From positions 434,001-498,000 of the forward strand of contig NZ_FODN01000001.1 in NCBI RefSeq assembly GCF_900110375.1: 64,000 nucleotides of DNA, given 5' to 3'. Made by a program: the position numbers and the translations under genes. Positions within the stretch are counted from its first letter, which is position 1. Each line of letters opens with the position of its first letter. Of this stretch, positions 1 through 9,881 are shown piece after piece. The notes under the pieces are model-generated. The model did no database searches and had not been told where the DNA came from. It saw nothing but the letters and a program-made list of their open reading frames with translations. Origin of the DNA: Flavobacterium sinopsychrotolerans (lineage in GTDB: Bacteria > Bacteroidota > Bacteroidia > Flavobacteriales > Flavobacteriaceae).

Positions 1-121
1 CACTTCAAGAGGAGGTCAACCATTTACTAAAACAGTAACATTAACAACTAATGCTACTGTTCCTAACAAAACACTTACAATAAAAGGAAATGTTTTAGCT
101 GCTGAATCTTCAAAAAGCTAA
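1..121 (+). CDS. DUF1573-type protein, C-terminal end (partial)
   Basis: Reading from base 2 gives about 39 residues ending in a TAA stop, with the run GGQPFTKTVTLTTNATVPNK and then LTIKGNVLAA. That pattern of Gly-rich turn, K-T-V-T-L-T-T-N strand and a final T-I-K-G-N-V strand is how DUF1573 (Ig-like, often exported) proteins of Bacteroidota end. The rest of the gene lies upstream of the window, so signal peptide and length cannot be judged. Function of the family is unknown. A strong hairpin terminator follows the stop. Confidence 0.6.
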   Translation, partial: TSRGGQPFTKTVTLTTNATVPNKTLTIKGNVLAAESSKS

Positions 122-142
122 ATTTTAAACGAATACGCAAAG

Positions 143-175
143 AAAGCTTCCATTAACTTCGGAAGCTTTTTTTTT
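143..175 (+). terminator. Rho-independent terminator after the DUF1573 gene
   Basis: A perfect 9-bp stem (AAAGCTTCC at 143-151, GGAAGCTTT at 161-169) with a 9-base loop runs into a T tract. It sits 22 bases after the stop codon and 17 bases before the next start. Confidence 0.85.
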
Positions 176-191
176 GAATAATTGACAAAAT

Positions 192-728
192 ATGAGAAAG
201 CTAGAAAACAGCGAACTAGACAGAAAATCCATTGAAACCTTTAAAAAATCCGAAAAAACACCTCTTATTTTGGTGCTGGATGACATCCGCAGTTTACACA
301 ATATTGGCTCTGTCTTTCGAACTGCCGATGCCTTTTTGATCGAAAAAATATATTTATGTGGCATTACGGCTACTCCTCCAAATAAAGAAATCCACAAAAC
401 AGCACTTGGTGCAACTGAGACTGTAGCTTGGGAACATCATGGAAATGTTCTTCACGTCATTGAAAATTTAAAAACAGAAGGCATTATTACTCTTGCCATT
501 GAACAAGTAGAAAGTGCAGTTTTTCTTCAAAATTTTAAAGTTGAAAAAAATAAAAAATATGCTTTAGTTTTTGGAAACGAAGTACATGGCGTTTCTCAAG
601 AAGCAGTTGCGTTATGTGATGGCTGTATTGAAATTCCGCAATTAGGAACTAAACATTCTTTGAATATATCAGTAAGTGCAGGAATTGTAGTTTGGGATTT
701 ATTTCAAAAAATGAACTGGAATTTGTAG
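192..728 (+). CDS. SpoU/TrmH-family RNA 2'-O-methyltransferase
   Basis: A 178-residue protein of the SPOUT class, which transfers a methyl group from SAM to a ribose 2'-OH of tRNA or rRNA. Visible family motifs are LDDIRSLHNIGSVFRTADAF near residue 30 (motif 1, with the N and R expected to act in catalysis), LVFGNEVHGVS near 125 (motif 2) and IPQLGTKHSLNISVSAGIV near 150 (motif 3, the knot that binds SAM). It is short and lacks the N-terminal RNA-binding extension of the larger rRNA enzymes, so it is a compact TrmH-type protein. The exact RNA target cannot be told from sequence. It stands alone between two terminated or unrelated genes; the ATG at 192 is the only sensible start. Confidence 0.85.
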   Translation: MRKLENSELDRKSIETFKKSEKTPLILVLDDIRSLHNIGSVFRTADAFLIEKIYLCGITATPPNKEIHKTALGATETVAWEHHGNVLHVIENLKTEGIITLAIEQVESAVFLQNFKVEKNKKYALVFGNEVHGVSQEAVALCDGCIEIPQLGTKHSLNISVSAGIVVWDLFQKMNWNL

Positions 729-773
729 ATTTATTAAAAATTGAGATTAGTCCTTTTTTTCCCCGATTGAAAT

Positions 774-3700
774 ATGAAAAAATTACTCTTTCTTCTTTTA
801 ATATTATCTAATTTTTTTGGATATTCCCAACATACTTTAATTCCAGATGTAAATTTTGAACAAGCTTTGATTGATTTAGGAATTGACAGCGGAGTTATTG
901 ACGGCAAGGTGCCAACTGCTAATGTGAGTGGAATCATTAGTTTGGATCTTTCTAATAAGAGTATAACTAACTTAACTGGAATTCAAGATTTTCTGGCACT
1001 ATCTTATTTTAATTGTTTTAATAATCAATTATCTAGTTTAGATGTCACTAAAAACATTTCCTTGACTTATTTATCTTGTTTTAAAAATCAACTAACCAGT
1101 TTAGATGTTTCTAAAAACACCACTTTGACTCATTTAGATTGCAATTACAATAAATTAACCAGCCTTAATGTTACGCAAAACACCACTCTAAATTCCTTAC
1201 ATTGTACAGATAATCAATTAACTAATCTGGATGTCACTAAAAACATTGCTCTGAATTATTTATATTTTGGTGGCAATCAATTAACTAATATAGATATTAC
1301 TAATAATACTTCTTTGAACTATTTATCTTGTTATAATAATAAAATAACCAGTTTAGACCTTATTAAAAACACCTCTTTGACTTATTTAGCTTGTTATAAT
1401 AATAAATTAACTGGTTTAAATGTTTCTGAAAACACAAAGTTAACGGATTTATATTGTGGTGGCAATCAATTAACTGTTTTAGACGTTACCAAAAACATTT
1501 CTTTAAAATCTTTAACTTGTTGGTCCAGTCAATTAACTAGTTTAGATGTTTCTAAAAACAATTTTTTAATTCTTTTATTTTGCGAGGACAATCAACTAAC
1601 CAGCTTAGATGTCTCCAAAAATACTTCTTTGATTGATTTCGCTTGTTCAAATAATCAATTAACCAGCCTGAATTTAAAAAACGGTAATAATACAAATCTC
1701 GATACTTATAGCTTAAGCTTAACATCCAACCCTAATTTAAAATGCATACAAGTTGATAATACAAATTATTCCGACACCAACTGGTCATCTAAAAAAGACA
1801 CCTCAGCTAGTTATTCTAATAACTGTGGAACTATAGTATCACCAACCAATAACCCCGCCCCCACAATTACAGCAACAGGAACTCAAATTTACTGTACGGG
1901 AACTCCATTAAAAATAGTGACCGATATAACCATAACTGGCTCTGATGCCAGTGAAATTGGGACTGACGCAATTTATATCCAAATTTCTACAGGATATGTA
2001 AACGGACAGGATGTAATCCAATTATCCAATCCCACACTACACCCAAATATTGTGACTGAATGGAGTCCTCTTGAGGGAAAACTAAAATTATCCAGTGCTA
2101 CTCCACCAGCAAAAGTACTTTATGCAGACTTTGTAGATGCGATCAAAGATGTTGTTTTTAGCAATTCCTCTATAACTCCTTCTGGTAGTAGGACTTTTTC
2201 TATTACCCTTGGAGCAGCCAATTATTTACCTAGAAACGGTCATTATTATGAATATTTCCCCAACATAGGCATTAGCTGGACAGCCGCAAAAGCAGCTGCG
2301 GAACAGAAATATTATTTTGGAATTCAAGGATATTTAGCGACAATCACCGCCGCTGACGAAGCAAAAATAGCCGGAGAGCAAGCTTTAGGAAATGGTTGGA
2401 TTGGCGGTAGTGATGTGGAAACTGAAGGAATTTGGAAATGGATGACAGGTCCAGAAAACGGAACTGTTTTTTGGAATGGCGGAATCAATGGCTCAGCGCC
2501 ACCAAACCAATTTGCTTTTTGGAATAATGGCGAACCAAATAATAGTAATGGAAATGAGCATTATGTACACGTTAAAGCGCTTGATGTTCTAGGAACTCCT
2601 GGATCGTGGAACGATTTACAATTAAATGGTGATGCAAGCGGAGATTACCAATCAAAGGGATATATTATAGAATACGGTGGCATGCCTGGTGATCCAATTC
2701 TTGAAATTTCAGCCAGTACCACGATAATAATTCCTCAAATTACAGCTACTACACCAACTTCAAATTGCGGATCAGGAACCGTGACATTGCAAGCAACAGC
2801 ATCCGGCGGAACGATTAATTGGTATGATGCGGCAAGCTTTGGGAATTTATTACACACGGGTAATACATACACTACCCCATTTTTAAATACAACAACAACC
2901 TATTATGTAGAAGCAGGATGTTCCAATAACAGAACAGCCATCATGGCAACAATAAACACTATTCCTACCATAACATCAATCAACAATCCAGTTTCAAGAT
3001 GTGGAGCAGGCGCTGTTACAGTTCAAGCAACTACCACCAATGGAACAGTTAATTGGTATTCGAGCTTAACTAGCAATACGATTACAGGAACCGGGACAAG
3101 TCTGACTGTTCCCAACAGTACACAAAATACGACTTATTATGCCGAAGCCGTGAATAACGGGTGTATTAACGGAAATCGGATTGCTGTTGACATCATAATT
3201 CATGATCCTCCGATAGTTATGGACGAAGAATTAATACTTTGTGAATCCGGGAGTTTAATCCTTGATGCAGCAATCCCTGACATGACATATTCATGGTCAA
3301 CCGGCGAAACCACGAAGACAATTCAGGTTACTGCGCCAGGCATTTATAACGTAACGGTAACAAATAGAGCCAACTGCAGCAGTACCAAAAAGATCACTGT
3401 AATTGAACATGATACTCCAGAAATCGACCGGATCGATGTTAATGAAACCACGGTTGTAATTTATTTAAAAAACCCTAAAGATTATTTTGAATATTCTGTT
3501 GACGGGATTAATTATCAAAGTTGGAATGTATTTTTTAATTTGGCAAGTGGCTTACAAACAGCTTATGCAAGAGATATAAATTCGTGTGGAATTGACAGTG
3601 AAGTTTTTATAGTATTGATTGCTCCGAAATTTTTCACCCCAAACAACGACTCCTTTAATGACGCATGGGAAATAAAAGGATTAGTCAATTATCCTAAAGC

Positions 3701-3875
3701 TGAAGTAAGCATCTTTGATCGTTATGGTAAATTCATCACGAGATTAAATGCAGCTAAACCATCGTGGGACGGAACGTTCAATAAAAATTTACTTCCCGCA
3801 ACCGATTATTGGTATGTATTAAAAATTGACACAAACAGTCCTGAAAAAAGAGGACACTTTTCATTAAAAAGATAA
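774..3875 (+). CDS. Secreted LRR / C-type-lectin surface protein with gliding-type C-terminal sorting domain
   Basis: A 1033-residue exported protein. The N-terminus (MKKLLFLLLILSNFFGYSQ) is a signal peptide. Residues about 60-330 are tandem 20- to 21-residue leucine-rich repeats of the form LTSLDVSKNTSLTYLxCxxN. Residues about 480-640 look like a C-type lectin domain (GNGWIGGSD, FWNNGEPNN, GSWNDLQ). Then come Ig-like CHU_C-associated repeats with paired Cys, and the last about 85 residues (FFTPNNDSFNDAWEIKGL, IFDRYGKFI, W-DGT-N, YWYVLKI) are the gliding-motility-associated C-terminal domain, a type B cargo signal of the type IX secretion system. It is therefore inferred to be a cell-surface adhesin or glycan-binding protein. 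Ligand unknown. It ends 17 bases from the convergent folK gene. Confidence 0.88.
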   Translation: MKKLLFLLLILSNFFGYSQHTLIPDVNFEQALIDLGIDSGVIDGKVPTANVSGIISLDLSNKSITNLTGIQDFLALSYFNCFNNQLSSLDVTKNISLTYLSCFKNQLTSLDVSKNTTLTHLDCNYNKLTSLNVTQNTTLNSLHCTDNQLTNLDVTKNIALNYLYFGGNQLTNIDITNNTSLNYLSCYNNKITSLDLIKNTSLTYLACYNNKLTGLNVSENTKLTDLYCGGNQLTVLDVTKNISLKSLTCWSSQLTSLDVSKNNFLILLFCEDNQLTSLDVSKNTSLIDFACSNNQLTSLNLKNGNNTNLDTYSLSLTSNPNLKCIQVDNTNYSDTNWSSKKDTSASYSNNCGTIVSPTNNPAPTITATGTQIYCTGTPLKIVTDITITGSDASEIGTDAIYIQISTGYVNGQDVIQLSNPTLHPNIVTEWSPLEGKLKLSSATPPAKVLYADFVDAIKDVVFSNSSITPSGSRTFSITLGAANYLPRNGHYYEYFPNIGISWTAAKAAAEQKYYFGIQGYLATITAADEAKIAGEQALGNGWIGGSDVETEGIWKWMTGPENGTVFWNGGINGSAPPNQFAFWNNGEPNNSNGNEHYVHVKALDVLGTPGSWNDLQLNGDASGDYQSKGYIIEYGGMPGDPILEISASTTIIIPQITATTPTSNCGSGTVTLQATASGGTINWYDAASFGNLLHTGNTYTTPFLNTTTTYYVEAGCSNNRTAIMATINTIPTITSINNPVSRCGAGAVTVQATTTNGTVNWYSSLTSNTITGTGTSLTVPNSTQNTTYYAEAVNNGCINGNRIAVDIIIHDPPIVMDEELILCESGSLILDAAIPDMTYSWSTGETTKTIQVTAPGIYNVTVTNRANCSSTKKITVIEHDTPEIDRIDVNETTVVIYLKNPKDYFEYSVDGINYQSWNVFFNLASGLQTAYARDINSCGIDSEVFIVLIAPKFFTPNNDSFNDAWEIKGLVNYPKAEVSIFDRYGKFITRLNAAKPSWDGTFNKNLLPATDYWYVLKIDTNSPEKRGHFSLKR

Positions 3876-3892
3876 GAATTTGAATTACTGAC

Positions 3893-5029
3893 TTATCTTG
3901 ATGTTTTTTGTTGAATTTCACCTAGAATATACAGATAATCTTCTTGATTTTTTACAAAATCCCGATCCGAAACATCTATAATCAACACATTCAAGTCAGT
4001 TTGAGATTTGATATAATCAAGATAACCACTATTGATTTTATCCAAATATTCAGCTGGAATTTTTTGTTCATAGCTTCTGCCTCGCTTTTTTATATTTTGC
4101 AAAAGCCTTTCTGAATTTTGATACAAATAAATGTACAAATCCGGTTTTGGCATTTCTCTGTAAATAATATCGAAAAGATTTCGGTACAAACGATATTCGT
4201 CTTCGGCCAAAGTTATTTTTGCAAAAATCAAGGATTTAAAAATATGATAATCGGCAACCAGAAAATCTTTAAACAAATCAAATTGTGCTAAATCATCCGA
4301 TAATTGTTGGTATCTGTCTGCTAAAAAAGACATTTCAAGCGGAAACGCGTAGCGATTTTGATCTTTATAAAATTTGGGTAAAAAAGGATTATCGGCAAAA
4401 CGTTCTAAAACTGTTTTCGCATTGAAATCCTCCGAAATTTTTGTAGCCAACGTTGTTTTTCCTGCCCCAATATTCCCTTCAAAAGCAACGTAATTAAATT
4501 GCTCCAATGGAATACTTTGCAAAGGATTAACCAAATTCTGAACAATAGTGCAAACACTTTCATCTGGTGACAAAGCCAATAATTCCGAAATGTTTTTTTG
4601 AAGAATGGGATGTTTCCAATCTAAATTTAAATCTTGAATGGGTAACAAAACAAAATTCCTGTTTTGCATTAGAGGATGTGGAATTTGGAGTTTTTCCGTC
4701 GCAATAATTTCTGAATCGAATGCAATCAAATCAATATCAATGGTACGCGATTGGTATTCCTGAGTTTTATTGCGCAAGCGACCCAAACGCTTTTCGATTT
4801 TTAAAACCTGAGACAAAATTTTATGAGCAGAGGAAAAAGTATGCAAAACCAAAGCACAATTATAAAAAGCATCACTTTCAAAACCCCAAGCTGGAGTTTC
4901 GTATAATTTGGAAACTTTGAGAACCGTACCAATTTCCTGGTGTATCAATTCCAAGCAACGCTCAATATTTTCTAAACGATTGCCTTGATTGCTTCCTATC
5001 GATAAAATGACCTGATGTTGTGATTTCAT
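3893..5029 (-). CDS. folK: Fused HPPK (FolK) and deoxynucleoside kinase
   Basis: A two-domain protein of 378 residues. The N-terminal about 150 residues are 6-hydroxymethyl-7,8-dihydropterin pyrophosphokinase (SIGSNQGNRLENIERCL, ETPAWGFESDAFYNCAL, RTIDIDLIAFD, IPHPLMQNRNFVLLPI), which makes the folate precursor diphosphate. The C-terminal about 200 residues are a deoxynucleoside kinase with a P-loop (FEGNIGAGKTTLA), ERFADNPFLPKFY and RGRSYEQKI, which salvages deoxynucleosides. The ATG at 5029 is preferred over one four codons upstream because the FolK fold begins immediately after it. Both active-site regions look intact, so this is a real fusion and not a frameshift; it is known in Flavobacteriia. 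Convergent with the LRR gene, divergent from sppA. Confidence 0.9.
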   Translation of the reverse strand: MKSQHQVILSIGSNQGNRLENIERCLELIHQEIGTVLKVSKLYETPAWGFESDAFYNCALVLHTFSSAHKILSQVLKIEKRLGRLRNKTQEYQSRTIDIDLIAFDSEIIATEKLQIPHPLMQNRNFVLLPIQDLNLDWKHPILQKNISELLALSPDESVCTIVQNLVNPLQSIPLEQFNYVAFEGNIGAGKTTLATKISEDFNAKTVLERFADNPFLPKFYKDQNRYAFPLEMSFLADRYQQLSDDLAQFDLFKDFLVADYHIFKSLIFAKITLAEDEYRLYRNLFDIIYREMPKPDLYIYLYQNSERLLQNIKKRGRSYEQKIPAEYLDKINSGYLDYIKSQTDLNVLIIDVSDRDFVKNQEDYLYILGEIQQKTSR

Positions 5030-5167
5030 AATTAGGTGCAAATTAACTAAAAGAATTTTAGAATAAGCAATATATTTGTATCCTGTGTTGATATTTAAAC
5101 ATAGAAATTCTGAACGATTGTTTGTAACATTTCTATGTTTTATGCGACTTATTAAAAAAATATAATT

Positions 5168-6928
5168 ATGAAATTTTTAGGAAATGTATTGGCTACCATT
5201 ATAGGTATCTTTGTTTTTTTCATGTTGTTCTTTTTTGGAATCATCCTTATTGGAGCAATTTTTGGTGGTGAATCTGAAGGTGTCGTGGTGAAAAATAATT
5301 CGGTTATCGAATTGAATTTGGAAGACATCAGAAATGATTATGCCGGAAAATATAAAGATCCTTGGATGACTATTTTTTCAGAAAACAAAAAAGTAGGTTT
5401 ATCAGACATTATTAATGCTATCGAGGAGGCTAAATCAGATAATGACATCAAAGGAATTTCTATTTTAAATAACGTTTCTTCACTGGGAATGGCGCAAAGT
5501 AAAGCCTTGAGAGATGCTCTGGAAAGCTTTAAAAAATCAGGTAAATTCGTTATGGCTTATGCCAATTCATATTCTCAGAAAGAATATTATTTAAATTCTG
5601 TTGCCAGCCCAATTTATATCAATCCGGTTGGAGATATGGATTTCAAAGGATTGTCTTCTGAAATTATGTTCTTTAAAGATTTTCAGGAGAAATCAGGATT
5701 AAAAATGGAGGTCATCCGTCATGGAAAATACAAAAGTGCTGTTGAGCCATTTTTAGAAAATAAAATGAGTGATGCCAACAGAGAGCAAACTACCGCATTA
5801 TTAAATTCTGTTTGGAATTCAATTACTGCTGACATTGCAAAAAGCCGAAATATATCAGTGGCAAAATTGAATGAAATTGCTAACGGACTTCTTGCTCGAA
5901 CTCCTGAAATGGCAAAATCCCAAAAATTAGTTGACATTATTGCCTATGAAGATGTGTATCATAACGCGATAAAAAAAGCACTTAAAGTGGCTAATGACGA
6001 AGATTACAATAAAGTATCTGTTGTAGATTATGCTCAAAAAGTAGCTACAACATCACAAACTTTTGACAGTAAAGACGAAATCGCTATTATTTATGCTCAA
6101 GGAGAAATTCTAGGTGGTGAAGGCGATGTGAACGTTATTGGTGAAGGCTCTATGCGTCGCTCGTTACAAGAGGCTCGAAAAAACAAAAATGTAAAAGCAA
6201 TTGTACTTCGCATCGACAGCCCAGGTGGAAGCGCTTTGACCTCAGATTTGATTTGGAGAGAAATTGAATTGACAAAGAAAGTTAAACCGATCGTGGTTTC
6301 GATGGGGAATTATGCGGCTTCAGGCGGCTATTATATTGCTTGTAACGCCAATACCATTTTTGCTGAAGAAAACACAATCACAGGTTCTATAGGCGTTTTT
6401 GGAATATTACCAAACTTTACACCGCTTGCAACTAAAATAGGAATTTACACAGAACAAGTGAAAACTCATGAAAATTCGGCTAATTATAGCCCTTTTGTTC
6501 CAATAGATGAAAAATTCAAAGCGGTTACATTAGAAGGTGTAGAACACATCTATAAAACTTTTGTTGCTCATGTAGCACAAGGTCGAAAAATGACATTTGC
6601 ACAAGTGGACGCTATTGCTCAAGGAAGAGTTTGGACAGGTTCAGAAGCTCTGAAAATTGGACTTGTAGATAAAATTGGAGGCTTAGATGATGCAATTGCA
6701 AAAGCAGCTTCATTGGCAAAAACAAAAAGTTACCGCACTCAAAATTATCCGGAATACGAGAAAAATTTCGATGATCTTTTAGCTAATCTTCCTTTTGCAA
6801 AATCAAAAGCTGACTTTATAAAAGAAGAAATAGGAGAAGAAAACTATAGAATCATGCAAGAAATAAAAAAATTGCAAGCTCAAAAAGGAGTTCAGGCCTT
6901 AATGCCTTTTGAAATTAATATTCATTAA
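5168..6928 (+). CDS. sppA: Signal peptide peptidase SppA (67K type)
   Basis: A 586-residue membrane-anchored serine protease that degrades cleaved signal peptides. One N-terminal membrane segment (about residues 5-32) precedes two ClpP-like domains, as in the long E. coli-type enzyme. The catalytic Lys lies in RHGKYKSAVEPFLENKMS (about residue 190, N-terminal half) and the nucleophile Ser in VSMGNYAASGGYYIA (about residue 385, C-terminal half), followed by NTITGSIGVFGI. Length agrees with the family. It is monocistronic: it is divergent from folK and is followed by a strong terminator. TATATTTG at 5071-5078 resembles a flavobacterial -7 box, but no matching -33 TTG is seen at the right spacing. 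Confidence 0.93.
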   Translation: MKFLGNVLATIIGIFVFFMLFFFGIILIGAIFGGESEGVVVKNNSVIELNLEDIRNDYAGKYKDPWMTIFSENKKVGLSDIINAIEEAKSDNDIKGISILNNVSSLGMAQSKALRDALESFKKSGKFVMAYANSYSQKEYYLNSVASPIYINPVGDMDFKGLSSEIMFFKDFQEKSGLKMEVIRHGKYKSAVEPFLENKMSDANREQTTALLNSVWNSITADIAKSRNISVAKLNEIANGLLARTPEMAKSQKLVDIIAYEDVYHNAIKKALKVANDEDYNKVSVVDYAQKVATTSQTFDSKDEIAIIYAQGEILGGEGDVNVIGEGSMRRSLQEARKNKNVKAIVLRIDSPGGSALTSDLIWREIELTKKVKPIVVSMGNYAASGGYYIACNANTIFAEENTITGSIGVFGILPNFTPLATKIGIYTEQVKTHENSANYSPFVPIDEKFKAVTLEGVEHIYKTFVAHVAQGRKMTFAQVDAIAQGRVWTGSEALKIGLVDKIGGLDDAIAKAASLAKTKSYRTQNYPEYEKNFDDLLANLPFAKSKADFIKEEIGEENYRIMQEIKKLQAQKGVQALMPFEINIH

Positions 6929-6945
6929 GAACTTTATAACGCACC

Positions 6946-6983
6946 AAAAAATCCGTTTAATCAATTGTTTAAACGGATTTTTT
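6946..6983 (+). terminator. Rho-independent terminator after sppA
   Basis: A long A/T-flanked stem, AAATCCGTTTAA then TTTAAACGGATTT with a 7-base loop, ends in a T tract 17 bases after the sppA stop. Confidence 0.85.
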
Positions 6984-7115
6984 ACATCCTATAAAGTTAA
7001 ATTATTGTTTATATAAAACACCAAAAAAATCACTCTGTCATAAAAATACTATTTTTGTAAAAGAATAGAAGGTATTATTTTTGTTACACTTCATAGAATC
7101 TAAAGAAATTAAATT

Positions 7116-9752
7116 ATGGTAAAGAAAATTTTAAAAATCATTGGAGTTCTGATTATCCTGCTCGTCGTAACTTTATTTGCTGCTCCTTATCTATTTAAAG
7201 ACCAAATAAAAGCTAAAATTTCCGAAGCTATCAATGCCAAAGTAGATGCCAGAGTCTCTTTTGCAGAAGCGGATTTAAGCTTATTCAAAAATTTTCCAAA
7301 TGCGAATGTGACCTTGGAAAAATTAGTAATTATAAACAAAGCGCCTTTTGAAGGAGACACTTTAATTTCACTAGGCGAATTGAATTTAAAAATGTCTATC
7401 AAAGAACTTTTTAAAGGCAAAAACGAAGCAATCGCTATTGATGGAATCACTTCTAAAAACGGATTAATCAATATCATATTCAATAAAGACGGAATCGGGA
7501 ATTATGACATTGCTTTGAAAGAGGAAAAAACTGCAGCCGATGGAAAAAGTAGTCCGTTATCGTTAAAAATTCAAGAGTATAAAATTGAGAATTTCAAGTT
7601 TCGTTATTTTGACGAAAGTTCAAAAATAAAAATGGTAATCGACAGTTTAAACCACGAAGGAACTGGAGATTTTGCATCTCAAAAATTAGATTTGGTTACC
7701 AAATCAACGGCAAAAGTATCGCTGGATATGGACAAAGTAAATTATATGAATAATATTGCTTTGACTTTGGACGCAGTTTTAGGAATTGATTTAGAAAAAA
7801 GCAAATACACCTTCAAAGAAAATAAAGCATTAATCAATCAATTGCCGTTGGAATTTGATGGATTCATTCAAATGGTGGAAGCGGGTCAACAGTACGATTT
7901 GAAATTTAAAACCCCAACTTCATCGTTCAAAAATTTCCTTGGAGTTATTCCCGCAGCCTATGCTTCAAGTTTAAATAACGTAAAAACAACTGGCGACTTT
8001 ACTGTTGCAGGTTTTGCAAAAGGACTTTATTCTGATACGAGCGTTCCAAAATTTAATATTGAAATCGCTTCCAATAACGCTTCGTTTAAATATCCTAACT
8101 TACCAAAAATAGTTCAAAATATCATTATAGACACTAAAATTGTAAATGAAACCGGGATCTTAAATGACACCTATGTCAATATTGATCAGCTTTCTTTCAA
8201 AATAGATCAGGATGTTTTTAATGCCAAAGCCAACATTAGAAACATTACTCAAAATGCAATCGTTGATGCCGCTTTAAAAGGAACAATCAACTTGGCTAAT
8301 CTTTCTAAAGCGTATCCTATAAAGCTGGACAAACCATTATCCGGGATTTTAAACGCTGATGTTACTACCAAATTTGATATGCAATCGGTGGAAAAAAGTC
8401 AATATCAAAATATAAATAATGCCGGAACCATGAGTTTATCTGGTTTCAACTATGTGGATGAAAACGGCAAAACAATGAATATCAGCACTGCCTTAGTTCA
8501 GTTTAATCCTAGTCAAGTCAATTTGAAACAACTGAACGCAACGACAGGAAAAAGCGATATTAGTGTAACGGGAGTTTTAGAGAATTTTTACGGATTTATA
8601 TTTAGAAACCAAGAATTGAAAGGAAATTTCGACATGAATTCTAAACAATTGGACGTTGATGATTTTATGACAACCGGCGAAACTACAAAAACAGACCCGA
8701 ACGATAGCGAACAGGCGAAGCAAACTAAAAAAGCAGACGCAATGAAGATTCCTGCTTTCTTAAATTGCACTCTTACCGCAAAAGCGACTACGGTTTTATA
8801 TGACAATTTGACTCTGAAAGATGTTTCGGGAAAACTGATTGTGAAAGACGAAAAAGTGACTTTAGAAAATGTAAAAACATCTATTTTCGGCGGAACAATT
8901 GGCGTGAATGGAGCTGTTTCCACAAAAGGAAAAACACCTGTTTTTAATATGGATTTAAAATTAAATCAAGTCGATATTGCACAGTCGTTCACCCAGCTGG
9001 ATATGTTGAAAAAAATTGCACCAATCGCTGGAATCATCAACGGAAAATTAAATTCAAGTATCAAATTGAACGGAAATCTTGATGCTACCGAACTTACTCC
9101 TGACTTGAAAACGCTTACTGGTGATTTATTGGGACAATTGCTTTCTACGACTGTAAACTCCAGTAATTCGACTTTACTGACCGCTTTAGGTGCTAACTTG
9201 AAATTTATTGATGTGAGTAAAATCAATTTGAATGATTTGAAAGCAGCAATTACGTTCAAAGATGGAAAAGTAAATGTAAAACCATTTGATATCAAGTACA
9301 AAGATATCAAAGCAACTATTGGAGGAACGCATGGTTTTGACCAAAGCATGAATTACAATCTGAAATTTGATGTTCCTGCTAAATATCTGGGTTCAGAGGC
9401 AAATGCATTAATAGCAAAATTATCTGCTGCCGATGCTGCAAAATTAGAAAGCTTTCCTATAAATGCCGTATTAGTGGGTAATTTTACAAATCCAAAAATC
9501 ACAACTGACATCAATAGTGCGGTGACTAAATTGACTACTCAATTAGTAAATCAACAAAAAGACAGACTGGTAAAACAAGGAACTTCGGCTTTGACGGATT
9601 ATATCAATAAAAATAAGAAACCAAGTGATACTACAAAAACGGCTACTCCCGCAACGCCTGCAACAAAAGAAGAGGTAAAAGCTAAGGCCGCAGCATTACT
9701 AAATGGATTGTTTAATAAAAAGAAAAAAACAGAAGAGCCTAAAGTGGAGTAA
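7116..9752 (+). CDS. AsmA-family membrane-anchored protein
   Basis: An 878-residue protein with one N-terminal membrane helix (about residues 5-25, ILKIIGVLIILLVVTLFAAP) followed by a long periplasmic repeat-rich region. The start KAKISEAINAKVDARVSFAEADLSLFKNFPNANVTL is the AsmA N-terminal signature, and the C-terminal part (LTGDLLGQLLSTTVNSSNSTLLTALGANLK, KDIKATIGGTHGFDQSMNYNL as split motifs) is AsmA_2-like. Family members are beta-groove proteins thought to influence outer-membrane assembly or lipid transfer between membranes. The last about 50 residues are Lys/Thr/Pro-rich and probably disordered. Monocistronic, followed by a long inverted repeat shared with another site in this window. 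Confidence 0.85.
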   Translation: MVKKILKIIGVLIILLVVTLFAAPYLFKDQIKAKISEAINAKVDARVSFAEADLSLFKNFPNANVTLEKLVIINKAPFEGDTLISLGELNLKMSIKELFKGKNEAIAIDGITSKNGLINIIFNKDGIGNYDIALKEEKTAADGKSSPLSLKIQEYKIENFKFRYFDESSKIKMVIDSLNHEGTGDFASQKLDLVTKSTAKVSLDMDKVNYMNNIALTLDAVLGIDLEKSKYTFKENKALINQLPLEFDGFIQMVEAGQQYDLKFKTPTSSFKNFLGVIPAAYASSLNNVKTTGDFTVAGFAKGLYSDTSVPKFNIEIASNNASFKYPNLPKIVQNIIIDTKIVNETGILNDTYVNIDQLSFKIDQDVFNAKANIRNITQNAIVDAALKGTINLANLSKAYPIKLDKPLSGILNADVTTKFDMQSVEKSQYQNINNAGTMSLSGFNYVDENGKTMNISTALVQFNPSQVNLKQLNATTGKSDISVTGVLENFYGFIFRNQELKGNFDMNSKQLDVDDFMTTGETTKTDPNDSEQAKQTKKADAMKIPAFLNCTLTAKATTVLYDNLTLKDVSGKLIVKDEKVTLENVKTSIFGGTIGVNGAVSTKGKTPVFNMDLKLNQVDIAQSFTQLDMLKKIAPIAGIINGKLNSSIKLNGNLDATELTPDLKTLTGDLLGQLLSTTVNSSNSTLLTALGANLKFIDVSKINLNDLKAAITFKDGKVNVKPFDIKYKDIKATIGGTHGFDQSMNYNLKFDVPAKYLGSEANALIAKLSAADAAKLESFPINAVLVGNFTNPKITTDINSAVTKLTTQLVNQQKDRLVKQGTSALTDYINKNKKPSDTTKTATPATPATKEEVKAKAAALLNGLFNKKKKTEEPKVE

Positions 9753-9801
9753 CAACAGGCGAATCTCTAAGCAAGATATTAAACACTGCATTAAAAAATT
9801 A

Positions 9802-9865
9802 AACCATTAAGAAATTAAGAAAAATTAAGCTCTAAATCTTAATTAAACTTAATTTCTTAATGGTT
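9802..9865. repeat. Long inverted repeat (CCATTAAGAAATTAAG family), copy 1
   Basis: A perfect 18-bp arm, AACCATTAAGAAATTAAG at 9802-9819, matches its reverse complement at 9848-9865 across a 28-base AT-rich loop. It lies between convergent genes and may work as a bidirectional terminator. A close copy with the same arm sequence is found at 32957-33014, so it is a dispersed element and not a chance hairpin. Confidence 0.75.
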
Positions 9866-9881
9866 AAAAAACCTATGTTTC

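Noticed and set aside
1010..1680. Tandem DNA repeats as a CRISPR-like array
   Set aside because: They encode the leucine-rich repeats of one open frame; spacers are not unique and no cas genes are present.
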